Part shown: positions 63,638 through 64,000 of the stretch, one piece after another
How the letters are laid out: each line of letters starts with the position of its first letter
Position numbering within the stretch: the stretch's first letter is position 1
NCBI GenBank assembly: GCA_037893225.1
Contig: JAZGUH010000359.1
Span: 1,178,001-1,242,000, forward strand
DNA: 64,000 nt
Reading direction: 5' to 3'
From: Hippasteria phrygiana
Taxonomy: Eukaryota; Echinodermata; Asteroidea; Valvatida; Goniasteridae
Translations under genes and position numbers: made by a program
The notes under the pieces: model-generated
The model's database searches: none
Seen by the model: only the letters and a program-made list of their open reading frames with translations
What the model was told of the DNA's origin: nothing

Positions 63638-63704
63638 CTGTAAACAAAACATTCTTGTTGAACCAGTGCTAAGCCAACCTCTGAAAGAAGCGTAATCTCT
63701 AGAT

Positions 63705-63975
63705 CCAAAGGACTTTCCAGGACTAAAATATGACAATTTCCATGACATTTAACACCATTTTGCAGAGAAAAGTTGATACTGATGAACCGCTGATGTTGGG
63801 CTATAACCATTTGTTAGCTTTTGAAAATAAGTTTTAATTAATAATGGCCTCCTCCTCACATCAAAAGCGGCCCATCAAAAAGAACCCTTGCATGATCTTG
63901 ATTTCCATGACTTTTCCATGACTTTCCAGGACAACTTTTTTTTCCAGGATTTTCCATGACCTATGGGAACTCTGA
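63705..63975. mobile_element. CAGGGTTCCCAC family, copy 2, left end missing
   Basis: Shares GGACTTTCCAGGACTAAAAT, ATGAACCGCTGATGTTGGGC and CATGATCTTGATTTCCATGA with 36121-36485. The right end is worn (CTATGGGAACTCTG). Confidence 0.8.
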
Positions 63976-64000
63976 ATGAAGTGTATTATATGAATACATT

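Overview
The window comes from an animal nuclear genome, most likely a marine invertebrate deuterostome. A sea star or other echinoderm is my best guess, but the sequence does not prove it. The signs are one large intron-rich gene with GT-AG introns of about 0.1-2.4 kb, extracellular-matrix domains, and dense short palindromic transposons and tRNA-derived SINEs in the introns and flanks.

One gene dominates. It lies on the minus strand from about 63637 down to the stop codon at 9887 and encodes the C-terminal part of a laminin alpha chain of the LAMA3/LAMA5 (Drosophila LanA) type. I assembled 50 exons by hand. Every junction has GT-AG ends and every codon phase joins. The exons sum to 7214 nt: two leading bases of a split codon, then 2404 codons including TAA, so 2403 residues. 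Residue numbers below count from the first whole codon in the window. The domain order is: end of the L4b/LF domain (1-90), laminin EGF-like modules (about 108-310), the L4a domain (about 311-500, with an RGDS motif), more laminin EGF modules (about 500-830), the alpha coiled coil (about 830-1422, with an odd four-cysteine insert), LG1-LG3, a Ser/Thr/Pro-rich spacer, and LG4-LG5. The N-terminal LN domain, first EGF modules and promoter lie beyond the right edge.

Layout: 1-9886 is intergenic plus the probable 3' UTR. It holds a 21-bp minisatellite, a 446-bp element with 9-bp target duplications, several hairpins and one weak 84-codon ORF. 9887-63637 is the laminin gene. Its introns hold at least three palindromic families flanked by TTAA, several TA-flanked families, an hAT-like family with 8-bp duplications, two SINE families, a 91-bp tandem array and a 5'-truncated LINE with a 16-bp target duplication. 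63638-64000 is intronic and carries part of another dispersed repeat.

The exon chain is intact, so the gene should be functional. Its product would pair with beta and gamma laminins through the coiled coil and bind receptors through the LG domains. I see no bacterial-type system, CRISPR array or second convincing protein-coding gene. The most unusual material is the nested short transposons, some with matching empty sites in this same window, and two unexpected features of the laminin protein.
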